Origin: Sphingobacterium corticibacterium
Lineage (GTDB): Bacteria; Bacteroidota; Bacteroidia; Sphingobacteriales; Sphingobacteriaceae
Assembly (NCBI RefSeq): GCF_004208525.1
Contig: NZ_SGIT01000001.1
Location: 1,426,001-1,490,000, forward strand
Direction: 5' to 3'
Length of the DNA stretch: 64,000 nucleotides
A program made the translations under genes and the position numbers. The notes under the pieces are model-generated. The model was given only the letters and a program-made list of their open reading frames with translations, was not told the DNA's origin and made no database searches. Below are positions 33,949 through 43,696 of this stretch, in pieces (positions within the stretch are counted from its first letter, which is position 1; each line of letters opens with the position of its first letter).

Positions 33949-35034
33949 TTATTTACTGGGGATTTTCACTTTGAAGCAAGTGCCTGCACCGAGCTGCGAT
34001 TCCACCTCAATAGAACCTTGTATTTTTGAAACAGCCCCCTGTACATTATAAAGACCGAAACCCATGCCCTCTGCCTGATCACTATCTCTAAAGAAGAGTT
34101 TAAAAATATTATCTATATTTTGAGGAGAAATACCAATGCCTTTATCACTTACTTCTATAAATGCATAACCATCCGTAACTTCCACAGAAAGATTGACTTG
34201 TTTTACTTTAGCATCCTTTTTTTGATATTTAAAGGCATTGGAGAGCAGGTTATGGAAAATTAATTCAAACACCGCTTTATCCCCTCGAAAAGTCTCCTGT
34301 TGATTAACAGTAATATTAAATATCGTCTCATCATTCTGCGTATATATCTTATAGAATTGTCGGATATTTTCAGAAAGCTCATTAAAATTAATCGGAGAAA
34401 TAGTAAGCTCTCCTCTTCGTAGCAGATAATAGTCGCGTAAACTATTGATATAATCATCAAGCATCGACACAGAACTTTCCATCAAGCCTAACAACTCGCG
34501 TATTTCCTCTATGTTATCTAAAGTCGATGCCAACTGGGTAGCAGATAAAATGCCTGTAAGCGGATCCCGAAGATCATGACTTACACTGTATGCAAACTTA
34601 TCCAACTCGTCATAGGCCTTTTCCAGTTCCTCATTTCGGATATCCAGCAAGGAGGTGGTAATATAAAATTTATTAGCTTCTTCAATAGCAGAAATAATCT
34701 CTTCTTCCATCCAAGGTTTGCGAACAAATCGGAAGATATGCCCCTTATTTATCGCCTCTATCACCGTTTCCATGTCAGCATGAGCTGTCAACAAAATGCG
34801 AATTGGTCGGTTAAAATCGCTTTTTATACGATTGAAAAAGTCGGTTCCCAATTCACCCGGCATTCGTTGATCACAAAAGATAACACGTATATCAGGATGC
34901 TGACGCAGAATCTGTAAGCCTTCTGTCGTATCCAAGGCTGTAAAAATCTCATAACGATACCGAAAATTAGCTTTAAAGCTAATCAAATTATTTGCTTCGT
35001 CATCGATATATAATATTTTTGCTTCTTCTAGCAT
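33949..35034 (-). CDS. Receiver-histidine kinase hybrid protein
   Basis: The 361-residue soluble protein has an N-terminal receiver domain (about 1-120, Asp55 in CDQRMPG, Lys in VRKPWMEEE), a short helix, a dimerisation domain with the phospho-acceptor His153 (SVSHDLRDPLTG) and a C-terminal ATP-binding domain (NLLSNAFKYQ, DKGIGI, GFGLYNV). It has no membrane segment, so it would be driven by another kinase through its receiver. ATG 35034 (MLEEAKILYIDDE) is preferred over a longer frame to 35067. It is the last gene of the operon starting at 38908, 56 bases after the 7TM kinase. Confidence 0.93.
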   Translation of the reverse strand: MLEEAKILYIDDEANNLISFKANFRYRYEIFTALDTTEGLQILRQHPDIRVIFCDQRMPGELGTDFFNRIKSDFNRPIRILLTAHADMETVIEAINKGHIFRFVRKPWMEEEIISAIEEANKFYITTSLLDIRNEELEKAYDELDKFAYSVSHDLRDPLTGILSATQLASTLDNIEEIRELLGLMESSVSMLDDYINSLRDYYLLRRGELTISPINFNELSENIRQFYKIYTQNDETIFNITVNQQETFRGDKAVFELIFHNLLSNAFKYQKKDAKVKQVNLSVEVTDGYAFIEVSDKGIGISPQNIDNIFKLFFRDSDQAEGMGFGLYNVQGAVSKIQGSIEVESQLGAGTCFKVKIPSK

Positions 35035-35090
35035 GATCTGGTAGCGTAAAAGTAATAACCCTAACAACGAAATTAGCGATATTCTCCCAA

Positions 35091-37253
35091 TTAATGGCTA
35101 TCTTCACTAAAGTTTTGGTGAATGGGAATAATGATCGTAAATACAGTTCCTTTGCCTTCTTCAGATTCGACTTCAATTTTTCCGTGATGCTTTGCAATCG
35201 TATTGTACGTAATGGACATGCCCAAACCGGTACCTTCGCCCACGTCTTTAGTCGTAAAAAACGGTTCAAAAATCTTTTCCCGAATATCTTCAGGTATACC
35301 AACACCGTTATCGGTTATTCGAATATAAATATTTGTGGGTTCCTGATGAATACCCGTCTCGATTTTTAGTTGCCCACCCGGTGTGTTTTTAAATTTCTGA
35401 TTGATAGCGAAAATAGCATTATTTAAGATATTCAAGAATACCTGATTCATCTTCCCTGCATCGCATTCTATTTTTGGTAGATCTCCATATCTTTTCTCTA
35501 CGGCTATTCCTTCTTTGATTAGCGTATTCAAAATAACCATAGTCGACTCTACGCCTTCATTTATATCGACAAATTTGAAGCTGTCTTCATCCACTCGGGA
35601 GAAAATACGCAAGCTCTTGACGATTTCGGCTGTTCGGTGAGCACCATCATGCATTCCTTTAAGTAAAAAGTCGACTTCAGTCTTCAAATATGCAATATCG
35701 ATATCTTCTTTGTATGCCTGAATACATTCTTGCTTATCTTCGGCGGACAGGTCCGGAGAAAAAGCTATCCGCTCCACCTCATCCAATGTGTCCCAGATCA
35801 TTTTTATGTCGCGTTTAAGTGGAGCAACGTTGGACGTCACAAAGTTGATCGGGTTATTAATTTCGTGAGCGACTCCAGCTGTAAGTTGACCTAACGAAGC
35901 CATCTTCTCTGCCTCTACAAGTTGCGATTGCGTTTCTTTTAAATGGAGTAATGTTTCTTGAAGGGACACATTGGAAGCTGTAAGTTCTTGCGTCCGCTCG
36001 TCTACTTTCTGCTCCAGAAGTATATTTTGCTCACGGACTAGCCGCTCATTTTCAAGCAAAATTGCCAATTCCCGTGCTTGAGAGGCGTCCTTTTCCTTCT
36101 TCAAGATATTGATACGCGCTGCTAGGGCAAAAGAAAGTAAAGCCATTTCTATGATAGATGCCAGTCTAAAGGAATTGCTCGTAAACGTTGTGTAAGGTAG
36201 AACACCATAGTCTTTCAACAGGAAAATTAATGCACCTATCAACAAGATCGCCCAGGCCATAAAAAAGTATACGGCTGGTCGGTACCTTTTCAGGAGAAGA
36301 TACATGGAAACCGCGAATAGCGTCACGGCTTCTAACGTTGTTGCGATTTGCATGATTTGGAACCCCAATCGTTCAAACCCTGCTATTGTAGCGATAAAAC
36401 CTGTAGCGAACAACAAAAAGAGACCAAATAGTGCTAACCTCGAGAGTCGTGAATTTTTCTTGAGATTTAAGAAATGATCGGCAAAAAAGAGTACCGCGAT
36501 CCCACTGATACATGCGAAAAGAATTACACTTATTTCTTCCCACATGGGGTTATTGGGCCAAAGGAATTGAAAGTTAAATCCCGCAATACCGCATTGTGTC
36601 AAGCCTAAAAAGACGACATAAATTACATAATGTAGATACGAATAGTCACGGACAGAAAGAAACAAGAAAAAGTTGTAAAGTGCCATGATGAGCACAACAC
36701 CTAAATAAAGTCCCAATAAAATATCTGTCACACGTATTTCTTGCCAAACATGCTCTTGTACACCTAACGAAAGTGGTAGGATAATTTGTTCTGCACTTCT
36801 AACACGCAGATAATATTCCTTCGATTCAAATGGACGAACATACACATCGAAGACATAATTAGGATGTTTATAAAGTCGATCAGCAAATTTTTTAAAGCTT
36901 CCTAAATGGGCGATAGAATTTAAACGCCCCATTGCGTCCACTTGATAAAGTTCCACATCATCTAACAACGGATACGCAACGTTTAATAAAAAACGTGACC
37001 GTCGGCTCTCGTTTTTTACCTCAAACCGCACCCAAGTGTTGTGACGACTCAAGCCAAGATTCGGATTTACGACTTGGCTGTGTATAAATTCGTCACGCAG
37101 CGAACTGATCTCTTCCGCACCTATCTGTCGATCTGGCTTCAAGATATAAAGACCGGAATCCAGTCCAACTAATGTAACATCATCTGTTAATTTTATTTGA
37201 CCAAATATCCCTAACGGAAATAGTATAAAAAGAATAAAGAGCCGAACATTCAT
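35091..37253 (-). CDS. 7TMR-DISM sensor histidine kinase
   Basis: The 720-residue inner-membrane kinase has a signal peptide (about 1-18), a periplasmic beta-rich DISM extracellular domain (about 25-170, with [18 protein letters not shown]), seven hydrophobic helices (about 180-385), a coiled coil (about 385-450) and a kinase module: His463 in GVAHEINNP, an N-box near [26 protein letters not shown], and [21 protein letters not shown] domains are thought to bind small ligands such as carbohydrates. It has no receiver or output domain of its own. It starts one base after the methyltransferase stop, indicating translational coupling. Confidence 0.94.
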   Translation of the reverse strand: MNVRLFILFILFPLGIFGQIKLTDDVTLVGLDSGLYILKPDRQIGAEEISSLRDEFIHSQVVNPNLGLSRHNTWVRFEVKNESRRSRFLLNVAYPLLDDVELYQVDAMGRLNSIAHLGSFKKFADRLYKHPNYVFDVYVRPFESKEYYLRVRSAEQIILPLSLGVQEHVWQEIRVTDILLGLYLGVVLIMALYNFFLFLSVRDYSYLHYVIYVVFLGLTQCGIAGFNFQFLWPNNPMWEEISVILFACISGIAVLFFADHFLNLKKNSRLSRLALFGLFLLFATGFIATIAGFERLGFQIMQIATTLEAVTLFAVSMYLLLKRYRPAVYFFMAWAILLIGALIFLLKDYGVLPYTTFTSNSFRLASIIEMALLSFALAARINILKKEKDASQARELAILLENERLVREQNILLEQKVDERTQELTASNVSLQETLLHLKETQSQLVEAEKMASLGQLTAGVAHEINNPINFVTSNVAPLKRDIKMIWDTLDEVERIAFSPDLSAEDKQECIQAYKEDIDIAYLKTEVDFLLKGMHDGAHRTAEIVKSLRIFSRVDEDSFKFVDINEGVESTMVILNTLIKEGIAVEKRYGDLPKIECDAGKMNQVFLNILNNAIFAINQKFKNTPGGQLKIETGIHQEPTNIYIRITDNGVGIPEDIREKIFEPFFTTKDVGEGTGLGMSITYNTIAKHHGKIEVESEEGKGTVFTIIIPIHQNFSEDSH

Positions 37254-37254
37254 A

Positions 37255-38025
37255 TCATTTTACACCCGATACCACCACTATATTCATACTACAAGAAAAA
37301 AAGCCTTGTTCATCCGCATATTTCTGTGCAGCCACGAAATCGTCATGTTCGGCTTGCGTAATCAAATCAAGCGTCAACATTTCCGCGATCATCTTATCGA
37401 TCCACAAATACGTACATGCATCGTTGTAGCTGCTTAGGACAAACGGCGTAACTTCCAGCGTAATTTCCCGAAAACCTATGTTTCTCAAATAGGTTGTTAA
37501 AGATTGTGCTGCTTTTCCATTATTTACTTTTTTTGTTGATAGATAATTATTAAGCTTATCTGACACGGATAGATTTCCATTATAAAACGAAATACTTTTC
37601 CAGTCAGATTCTACGATCACCGCCCTACCGCCAATCTTCACTACACGATATACTTCCTTAAAAAGTGCGGCGGGTTTGGCAATATGCTGAACTAATCGCT
37701 CCATACGTATCCCACCAACGGCCTCGTCATCCAATGGAAGATGAAGAGCATCTCCCACAAAGAACTCTACATTATTATCTGTTTCAATCAGCTCCTTCGC
37801 TTTACTTATCATCTTTGGATCATGGTCTATACCGATAAAATGGAGATTGTTCCCCTGGAAAGCACGAGCCATATGGCATAAATCTTGTCCCGTTCCACAC
37901 CCTAAGTCAACAATCGTTCCCCCATCAGGTGTGGATTCCAAATAGGTATACGATTTATGTTTGACCCCCTGAAGTAGCTTCATCGTTTCCGATAAATAAT
38001 CTATGTTATAGTGTTTTTCAGCCAT
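37255..38025 (-). CDS. SAM-dependent methyltransferase (class I)
   Basis: The 256-residue soluble protein shows class I motif I as VDLGCGTGQDL (about 39-49), motif II-like GIDHDPKMISKAKELI, VEFFVGDALHLPL and GGRAVIVESDW, as in small-molecule and ubiquinone-type methyltransferases. The C-terminal part (CTYLWIDKMIAEML) is distinct. ATG 38025 (MAEKHYNIDYL) is used; the frame opens at 38076 but would overlap the previous gene. It lies 10 bases after the GNAT-like gene and one base before the 7TM kinase. Its place in a signalling operon suggests that it modifies a signal molecule, which is inference. Confidence 0.9.
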   Translation of the reverse strand: MAEKHYNIDYLSETMKLLQGVKHKSYTYLESTPDGGTIVDLGCGTGQDLCHMARAFQGNNLHFIGIDHDPKMISKAKELIETDNNVEFFVGDALHLPLDDEAVGGIRMERLVQHIAKPAALFKEVYRVVKIGGRAVIVESDWKSISFYNGNLSVSDKLNNYLSTKKVNNGKAAQSLTTYLRNIGFREITLEVTPFVLSSYNDACTYLWIDKMIAEMLTLDLITQAEHDDFVAAQKYADEQGFFSCSMNIVVVSGVK

Positions 38026-38035
38026 TGTTTTATTT

Positions 38036-38908
38036 TCAGAATATACTTGGTTCCGTGTCGTTAAACGATTGATCATTGATATTGTAGCGGGACATGCCTT
38101 GTATCAGTTTTTTAATGTCCCAATTTTTCAAACTATCTAACTGCAGACTGTAGTGAATCTCAATTTCTTTAGAACGTAGTTCTTCTATACGTATAACCTC
38201 ACCTTGTGCCCTTAAGTCCATAATAGCATTTTTATCCATCTCCGATGCCAACGGTAGATGCTGTACATCGTCCAAGATCATAGTTGTTGCCACCAAATCG
38301 AGCTTCGGATAATAAAAAGTACCATTATTTCCCACGCTGGTTTCTTGACGATACCCCACACTTTTCGTTAAATTTATAGTATAGGGTGCGCAAAGTGCAA
38401 ATAGTGATTTTATGCCTATCCGAGGCGCAATAGCAATCGCTGCTCGTGTAAGAAAGATACTTCCGATGCCATATCCGGCTATCTCCCGGGAATTCCACAA
38501 GCCACAACCCTCACCCGTTCCTTCCTGTGCATATTCCCACACCAGGTCGAAAATTTTGGGATCCATTTTTCCCGTTGCTTCCTCAATAGGTAAGGGTTGC
38601 GTACCTCCAGACACATGTATCCGCGCACCACCATACACACGCTCTCCGTCCAAAGATTCTACAATCAACACGAAAGCAGCCGGATTATACATCCAGTCAT
38701 TTTTTGAAGAGGTTACTTTCTTTACGCCTATTGCCGTCAATACGTGCTCATGTCCTTCAATAAAACGTTCACACGTTTTAGGATCATCAATAGCTCGGAA
38801 TGCTCTGAGTCGGACTACCGGGCGTCCATCTTTAAATATTAATGCCACGTTAAAGGTTAAAATTTTATCTACACTAACAAAACTACTCAAAAGTCTTGTA
38901 TATGACAT
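38036..38908 (-). CDS. GNAT-fold acyltransferase-like protein
   Basis: The 290-residue protein has the order of strands and helices of GNAT or autoinducer-synthase folds: VVRLRAFRAIDDPKTCERFI (31-50), DWMYNPAAFVLIVES (71-85), the beta-bulge strand VYGGARIHVSG (91-101), LWNSREIAGYGIG (137-149) and GIKSLFALCAPYTINLTKSV (165-184). A long helical tail (215-290) follows. The WNSRE and GGARI stretches recall LuxI-like and PEP-CTERM-associated acyltransferases, but conserved LuxI residues are not clearly matched. No signal peptide. It is the first gene of the operon with methyltransferase, 7TM kinase and hybrid kinase. Confidence 0.65.
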   Translation of the reverse strand: MSYTRLLSSFVSVDKILTFNVALIFKDGRPVVRLRAFRAIDDPKTCERFIEGHEHVLTAIGVKKVTSSKNDWMYNPAAFVLIVESLDGERVYGGARIHVSGGTQPLPIEEATGKMDPKIFDLVWEYAQEGTGEGCGLWNSREIAGYGIGSIFLTRAAIAIAPRIGIKSLFALCAPYTINLTKSVGYRQETSVGNNGTFYYPKLDLVATTMILDDVQHLPLASEMDKNAIMDLRAQGEVIRIEELRSKEIEIHYSLQLDSLKNWDIKKLIQGMSRYNINDQSFNDTEPSIF

Positions 38909-39025
38909 GTATTCCGCGACATTTTTCCATAAGAAATAGGGAACAAAAAATTACAACGACACTTTTTAGAAAAAAACCATTTGCTGCAAATCGTGTTTTA
39001 TAGTCAACCCTTTTACAGAAATACT

Positions 39026-40762
39026 ATGGCAAAACTTATAGCAGACCAACTCGTAGAAACAATCGCGCAGGCGGGCATTAAACGTATTTATGCCGTTGCC
39101 GGCGATAGCCTAAATGAAGTAAATGACGCCGTCCGCCGATCTAGTGATATCGAATGGATACACGTAAGGCATGAAGAGACCGGTGCATTTGCCGCTGCTG
39201 CAGAAGCGGAGCTCAATGGAATTGCCTGTTGTGCAGGAAGCAGCGGTCCCGGACATGTACATCTTATTAACGGGCTGTATGAGGCACAACGAAACAATGT
39301 GCCTGTATTAGCGATCGCTTCAACCTGTGCAACGGAAGAATTTGGCACAGGCTATTTTCAAGAAACCAACACGATAAAGCTTTTTGCCGATTGCAGTGGC
39401 TATAACGAGATCGCCACCACGCCGAAACAACTTCCCCGTATGTTGCAGGCGGCCTTACAATATGCCCATACCAATGGAGAAGTAGCCGTTTTGGGACTTC
39501 CAGGGGATCTCACGAAGGAAAAAGCCGAAGAAAGTAGCACCTCTCCCTATTTACTTAAACAACAGCCTATTTTCCGACCTTCGGACAGTGAGCTTCGCGA
39601 ACTTGCCGAACGCTTAAATAAAGCGTCTAAAATCACTATTTTTTGTGGATTTGGTGCAACAGAAGCACATCAAGAAATCATCACCTTGGCAGGCCTACTA
39701 AAATCACCGGTGGCATATTCCTTTCGAGGCAAGATGGGCATACAGTATGACAATCCGTTTGAGGTAGGCATGACCGGCTTACTTGGGTTACCTTCCGCTT
39801 TTTATGCCATGCATCATTCCGAGCTGTTGTTGCTATTGGGAACAGATTTTCCTTATAAGGAATTTATGCCAGATGATCTCGAAATTATACAAGTGGACAA
39901 ACGCGCAGAGCGTCTCGGACGGAAGGCTAAGGTATCATTAGGTTTAGCCGGAAACATAAAAGACACGTTGGAAGCACTACTCCCTTTAGTTAAAGAAAAA
40001 AAGGATGATGCATTCCTACAAAAACAATTGGAGAAATATAAAGATGTTAAAAAATCGCTTCGAACCTACGTAGAAGATACAGGAAAGCACCATGCCATAT
40101 CGCCTGAGTTTTTGACGGACACCATTAATCGGTTAGCAGATGACGACGCTATTTTCACCGTAGATACCGGAATGTGTTGTGTGTGGGGAGCGCGATACTT
40201 ACACGCAACCGGGAAACGGGTATTATTAGGGTCGTTTACACACGGATCGATGGCTAATGCCTTGCCACATGCGATAGGAGCTGCTTTAGCCAGACCCGCT
40301 CAACAGGTTATTGCACTTTGTGGTGACGGTGGGCTATCCATGATGATGGGCGATCTGGCTACCGTCGTGCAATATAAACTGCCAATAAAAATTATCGTAT
40401 TCGATAACCGATCATTAGGCATGGTAAGATTGGAAATGCAAGTAGAGGGATTGCCCGATGGCGAAACCAATATGTACAACCCTGATTTCGCTAAAATAGG
40501 TGATGCCATGGGGATGCATAGCTTTACTATAGATTCACCCGATGACGTGGAAAGAACACTACAGCATGCATTCACTATTAACGGGCCTGCTTTGATTCAT
40601 GTATACACTAACCCCGATTCACTCGCTATGCCTCCAAAAATAGAATTTGAACAGTTGAAAGGAATGGCTTCTTCCATGGGTAAAATGATGCTCCATGGTG
40701 ATTTTAAAGATGTTGCCAATATCATTAAAAGTAACTATAAACACCTTAAAGATGTCTTTTAG
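39026..40762 (+). CDS. Thiamine-diphosphate-dependent pyruvate dehydrogenase/oxidase (PoxB-like)
   Basis: PoxB decarboxylates pyruvate to acetate and CO2 and passes electrons to quinone. The 578-residue protein has the three domains of the family: the PYR domain (about 4-170, with GDSLNEVNDAV and the catalytic Glu in RHEETGAFAAAAE), the FAD/central domain (about 190-340) and the PP domain (about 370-540, ThDP motif GDGGLSMMMGDL ... FDNRSLGM). Length matches E. coli PoxB. A leader from 38981 would use TTG; ATG 39026 (MAKLIADQLVE) is typical. Acetolactate-synthase-like paralogues are the alternative, less likely on the wording. Confidence 0.88.
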   Translation: MAKLIADQLVETIAQAGIKRIYAVAGDSLNEVNDAVRRSSDIEWIHVRHEETGAFAAAAEAELNGIACCAGSSGPGHVHLINGLYEAQRNNVPVLAIASTCATEEFGTGYFQETNTIKLFADCSGYNEIATTPKQLPRMLQAALQYAHTNGEVAVLGLPGDLTKEKAEESSTSPYLLKQQPIFRPSDSELRELAERLNKASKITIFCGFGATEAHQEIITLAGLLKSPVAYSFRGKMGIQYDNPFEVGMTGLLGLPSAFYAMHHSELLLLLGTDFPYKEFMPDDLEIIQVDKRAERLGRKAKVSLGLAGNIKDTLEALLPLVKEKKDDAFLQKQLEKYKDVKKSLRTYVEDTGKHHAISPEFLTDTINRLADDDAIFTVDTGMCCVWGARYLHATGKRVLLGSFTHGSMANALPHAIGAALARPAQQVIALCGDGGLSMMMGDLATVVQYKLPIKIIVFDNRSLGMVRLEMQVEGLPDGETNMYNPDFAKIGDAMGMHSFTIDSPDDVERTLQHAFTINGPALIHVYTNPDSLAMPPKIEFEQLKGMASSMGKMMLHGDFKDVANIIKSNYKHLKDVF

Positions 40763-40766
40763 ATAG

Positions 40767-40797
40767 TGCGCCTATTACCTATTTCGGTACAGGCGCA
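40767..40797 (+). terminator. Possible terminator between convergent genes
   Basis: TGCGCCT (40767-40773) and AGGCGCA (40791-40797) form a stem followed by TTTTC, just after the poxB-like stop and overlapping the 3' end of the convergent aldo/keto reductase. Confidence 0.45.
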
Positions 40798-41909
40798 TTT
40801 TCTTCGATCAATCTTTCCTGTTTCAACTCCTCCCAAAAAGCGGCCGGTATCTTTTCTTCAAAAGATGCCGCATTTTCTTGGGCTTGCTGAACGGTATGTG
40901 CGCCTGGAATAACAGCGGAGACAACCTCTGGAGCAGCGGCAAACTGTAATGCTGCTGTACGTAAATCTACCCGATGATTATCTGCTACGCGTTGCAAAGC
41001 AGCAAGCTTTTCTTTTACCCCAGCCGGAAAATCACCGCTATATAGGTAACGATCTTTACCGGCCAGAAATCCCGCACAAAGCGGAGCGCCTACTACAATT
41101 GAAATATCGCGCTCTGCGGCTTTCGGAAATACTTGGTTTAAATCATCCCGATGATGAATAAGGGAATATTGGCAAGCTGAAAGAAAGATATCGGGATCGG
41201 CAACTTCGATTGTTTTCAAAATAGGCTCAATCGTATTGACCCCCAATCCCCATCCTTTAATTAGTCCTTCTTCCCGCATCTTTGTCAATTCCGGCATGGC
41301 ACCTCGGGCGGCTATTTCGAAATATGTTAACCAATCATCTTTCATATCGCCATTGTCGGGAGACAGATCATGGATAAAGACAATATCCAAAGAGCCGATA
41401 CCTAAGCGTTGCAAACTAGCTTCCACACTTCTGCGGACACCCGCAGCCGTATAGTCGTATTCATAGGAAAAATTCAATTGCCCTTTCCAGTTCTCTTCCA
41501 ATTTAAAGTCATCATGCGGATGCAGGATTCGTCCGATTTTGGTAGAAATTACATAGTCTTCTCTTTGTTTGTCCTTCAAGAACAAACCCATTCTGCGTTC
41601 GCTTATACCTAATCCATACCACGGCGAGGTGTCGAAATAACGAACGCCAGCATCCCACGCCGCTTCCATGGATTGCAAACACTCCACATCGGGATTGAAA
41701 TTAAAGCCATTTCCCAATGCTACTCCACCAAATCCTACTTTACTGTTCGGTCTAAATCGTTTATGATATCCTGAATTTTGAACTTGTTCCATTGTCTTAT
41801 TCTTACTATTAATAACTAAATCTGTCGCAAATACAGGGAGCAGTGCAGAAGCTGCCATTCCGGCTGTTGCCAAACCTGTATGCTTTAAAAATGTCCGTCT
41901 TTGCATCAT
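40779..41909 (-). CDS. Tat-exported aldo/keto reductase
   Basis: The 376-residue protein begins with a twin-arginine signal (MMQRRTFLKHTGLATAGMAA), so it is exported folded with its cofactor. The rest is a TIM-barrel aldo/keto reductase: YFDTSPWYGLGISERRMGLF (active-site Asp and Tyr), ISTKIGRI (catalytic Lys), VFIHDLSP (His) and an NADP-binding end AVIPGAHTVQQAQENAASFE. The type is that of L-fucose dehydrogenase-like/D-threo-aldose dehydrogenases (as judged from GVNTIEPI and PLCAGFL). The two ATG codons at the start are equivalent. It is a single gene. Confidence 0.9.
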   Translation of the reverse strand: MMQRRTFLKHTGLATAGMAASALLPVFATDLVINSKNKTMEQVQNSGYHKRFRPNSKVGFGGVALGNGFNFNPDVECLQSMEAAWDAGVRYFDTSPWYGLGISERRMGLFLKDKQREDYVISTKIGRILHPHDDFKLEENWKGQLNFSYEYDYTAAGVRRSVEASLQRLGIGSLDIVFIHDLSPDNGDMKDDWLTYFEIAARGAMPELTKMREEGLIKGWGLGVNTIEPILKTIEVADPDIFLSACQYSLIHHRDDLNQVFPKAAERDISIVVGAPLCAGFLAGKDRYLYSGDFPAGVKEKLAALQRVADNHRVDLRTAALQFAAAPEVVSAVIPGAHTVQQAQENAASFEEKIPAAFWEELKQERLIEENAPVPK

Positions 41910-42010
41910 ATAGCTATTTCGTCACTATTTATCTTTACCCCACCTATCAATTAAAGAACAAACACGGGAAAAGGTTGTTTTGATAATTTCTATATGCGAA
42001 ATGTAGAAGA

Positions 42011-43075
42011 CTAAATATTTAATAAAGCGTGTTGCGAAGCCGTGAAAATATGACGAAAAACAATATTCAACTCGTTATCACGCTGTGCGCCGGCAATGCC
42101 CGCATAAGGAAACAAATCCACTGTTCCTATTCGAATATCGCGCACAAGCTCCCTACTTAAATTAGCTATTTCAGACAATAGTATTGCATTGGGCTCTATC
42201 TTATCCCATGTTTCGTCTATGAGTTCATAAAAACGATCACGTTTCTTTTCAAAGGCACTTCTTACAACATCGATTTTTTTAAATAATGTTTTTCCTTTCT
42301 CCGTCGCCCATTCCGGATCGGAAGACTTCACAAGAAGTTGTTTTTCGAACAGGTCAAGAAAGCGTCGAAACATGCCGACATAATTCACGGCTAATGTGCA
42401 TTCTGCGAAGGTCATAAACGGGTAATAAAAGACAGGTTCATGACTTGTACGGCTATCGGGTCGTAGGTCAAACGCATGTGCTTTTGGAACTGTCAATTCG
42501 TTAATAGAGAAACTATGGCTTGCTGTACATTCCAATCCAAATGTATTCCAATCGTAATGTATAAGTACATTGTTCCGATCTACAAAAAAAGAATGATAGA
42601 TCGGATTTCCGTTTGCATCGAAGACCGGTTCTCCGTTTTCGTATACCCAAGCATTCAAGGTAAAATGCGTTAAATGAGGGGCGCCCGTAGCATATTTCCA
42701 TGTTCCACTGATCATAAAGCTGTCGCCGACTTTATCGGCTCTTCCGGAAGGCTGACCACTTCCGCCCCAGCAAACTTTAGCTTGCTTAAAAACTATTTCT
42801 GCTAATGTAGGGTTAATAAATCCCGCGAACATATTAGCACCGGCACAGAGGGTTACCGTCCATCCGAATCCACCATCAACGTATGCCAACTCCTCCAATA
42901 ATTGGCAGCCTTCTTTCAATGCAGCATTTAATCCTCCATAAACATGAGGGACCCATAAGTTAAACCAATTTTGCTGATATATCAATTCCAGCAATTCAGT
43001 CGTCAACGCCTTTCTTTCGATGCTGGCGAGCACGTTATCTCTAATAATGTATCGGATATCGGTTTGAAGCATCAT
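42011..43075 (-). CDS. Acyl-CoA-dehydrogenase-family flavoprotein under TPP control
   Basis: The 354-residue protein fits the acyl-CoA dehydrogenase/DszC-type group: an N-terminal helical part with WFNLWVPHVYGGLNA, the strand domain with CWGGSGQPSGRADKVGDSFM and ISGTWKYATGAPH, and a C-terminal four-helix part. The catalytic Glu of acyl-CoA dehydrogenases is not obvious, as in the oxygen-using relatives. It follows the PnuT-like gene by four bases and so lies in a transcript headed by a TPP riboswitch. A role in salvage or modification of thiamine-related compounds is suggested only by this context. Confidence 0.82.
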   Translation of the reverse strand: MMLQTDIRYIIRDNVLASIERKALTTELLELIYQQNWFNLWVPHVYGGLNAALKEGCQLLEELAYVDGGFGWTVTLCAGANMFAGFINPTLAEIVFKQAKVCWGGSGQPSGRADKVGDSFMISGTWKYATGAPHLTHFTLNAWVYENGEPVFDANGNPIYHSFFVDRNNVLIHYDWNTFGLECTASHSFSINELTVPKAHAFDLRPDSRTSHEPVFYYPFMTFAECTLAVNYVGMFRRFLDLFEKQLLVKSSDPEWATEKGKTLFKKIDVVRSAFEKKRDRFYELIDETWDKIEPNAILLSEIANLSRELVRDIRIGTVDLFPYAGIAGAQRDNELNIVFRHIFTASQHALLNI

Positions 43076-43079
43076 GCTA

Positions 43080-43691
43080 TTAAAATTGAGTAGACATTAT
43101 TTTCTTCCATTTGATATAGCCGGATATAGCGACGATAAACAGGAATATGGTTAAACAGGCAAAAAGATATAATTCCTTGTGGAACAACAACGGGATGGCT
43201 ACAAAGTTACTTATGTTCAATAGTATCCAGTTTTCGATTTTACGTTTAGCGAGCAGCCACATTCCTGCCCACGCGGTACTGGAAACAAACGCATCCATTA
43301 TGGGCACATCAGAATCGGTAAAGTATGTCAAAAATGCAAACAATAGAAAATAGCCCCCGACAACAATACCAACGACGATCGACCAATCTTGCTTACTACA
43401 CCGAGTAATATAGATCTGCTGTTGACTTTGGTTTCGAAATTTCCAATACCATAAACCATAGATACTCATGACCAGATAATATGCGTGCAGTAAGATCTCT
43501 GCGTAGAGCTTCGCATTATATAACACGGAAATGGTCAAGCAAATGCCGATGATACCAAAGAAATAATTGGATATTTTGTTTTTACGGGATAGCAACACCT
43601 GCACAATGCCAAAAAGCACCGCAAGCCGCTCTAACCAAGAAGTTTGAAGAAACCCGTTTTGTATTTGTTCAATAAATTCAGATATATGCAT
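43080..43691 (-). CDS. pnuT: PnuC-family transporter, probably thiamine transporter PnuT
   Basis: PnuC proteins are seven-helix facilitators for vitamins; PnuT members carry thiamine. The 203-residue protein has seven or so hydrophobic helices and the family wording SWLERLAVLFGIVQVLLSRK near the N-terminus, YGLWYWKFRNQ (the WxxWx substrate-side motif, about 80-90) and TAWAGMWLLAKRKIENW with LLNISNFVAIPLLF. A TPP riboswitch immediately upstream points to thiamine rather than nicotinamide riboside as substrate. It is the first gene of a two-gene operon with the flavoprotein gene at 42011. Confidence 0.93.
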   Translation of the reverse strand: MHISEFIEQIQNGFLQTSWLERLAVLFGIVQVLLSRKNKISNYFFGIIGICLTISVLYNAKLYAEILLHAYYLVMSIYGLWYWKFRNQSQQQIYITRCSKQDWSIVVGIVVGGYFLLFAFLTYFTDSDVPIMDAFVSSTAWAGMWLLAKRKIENWILLNISNFVAIPLLFHKELYLFACLTIFLFIVAISGYIKWKKIMSTQF

Positions 43692-43696
43692 ATTCT

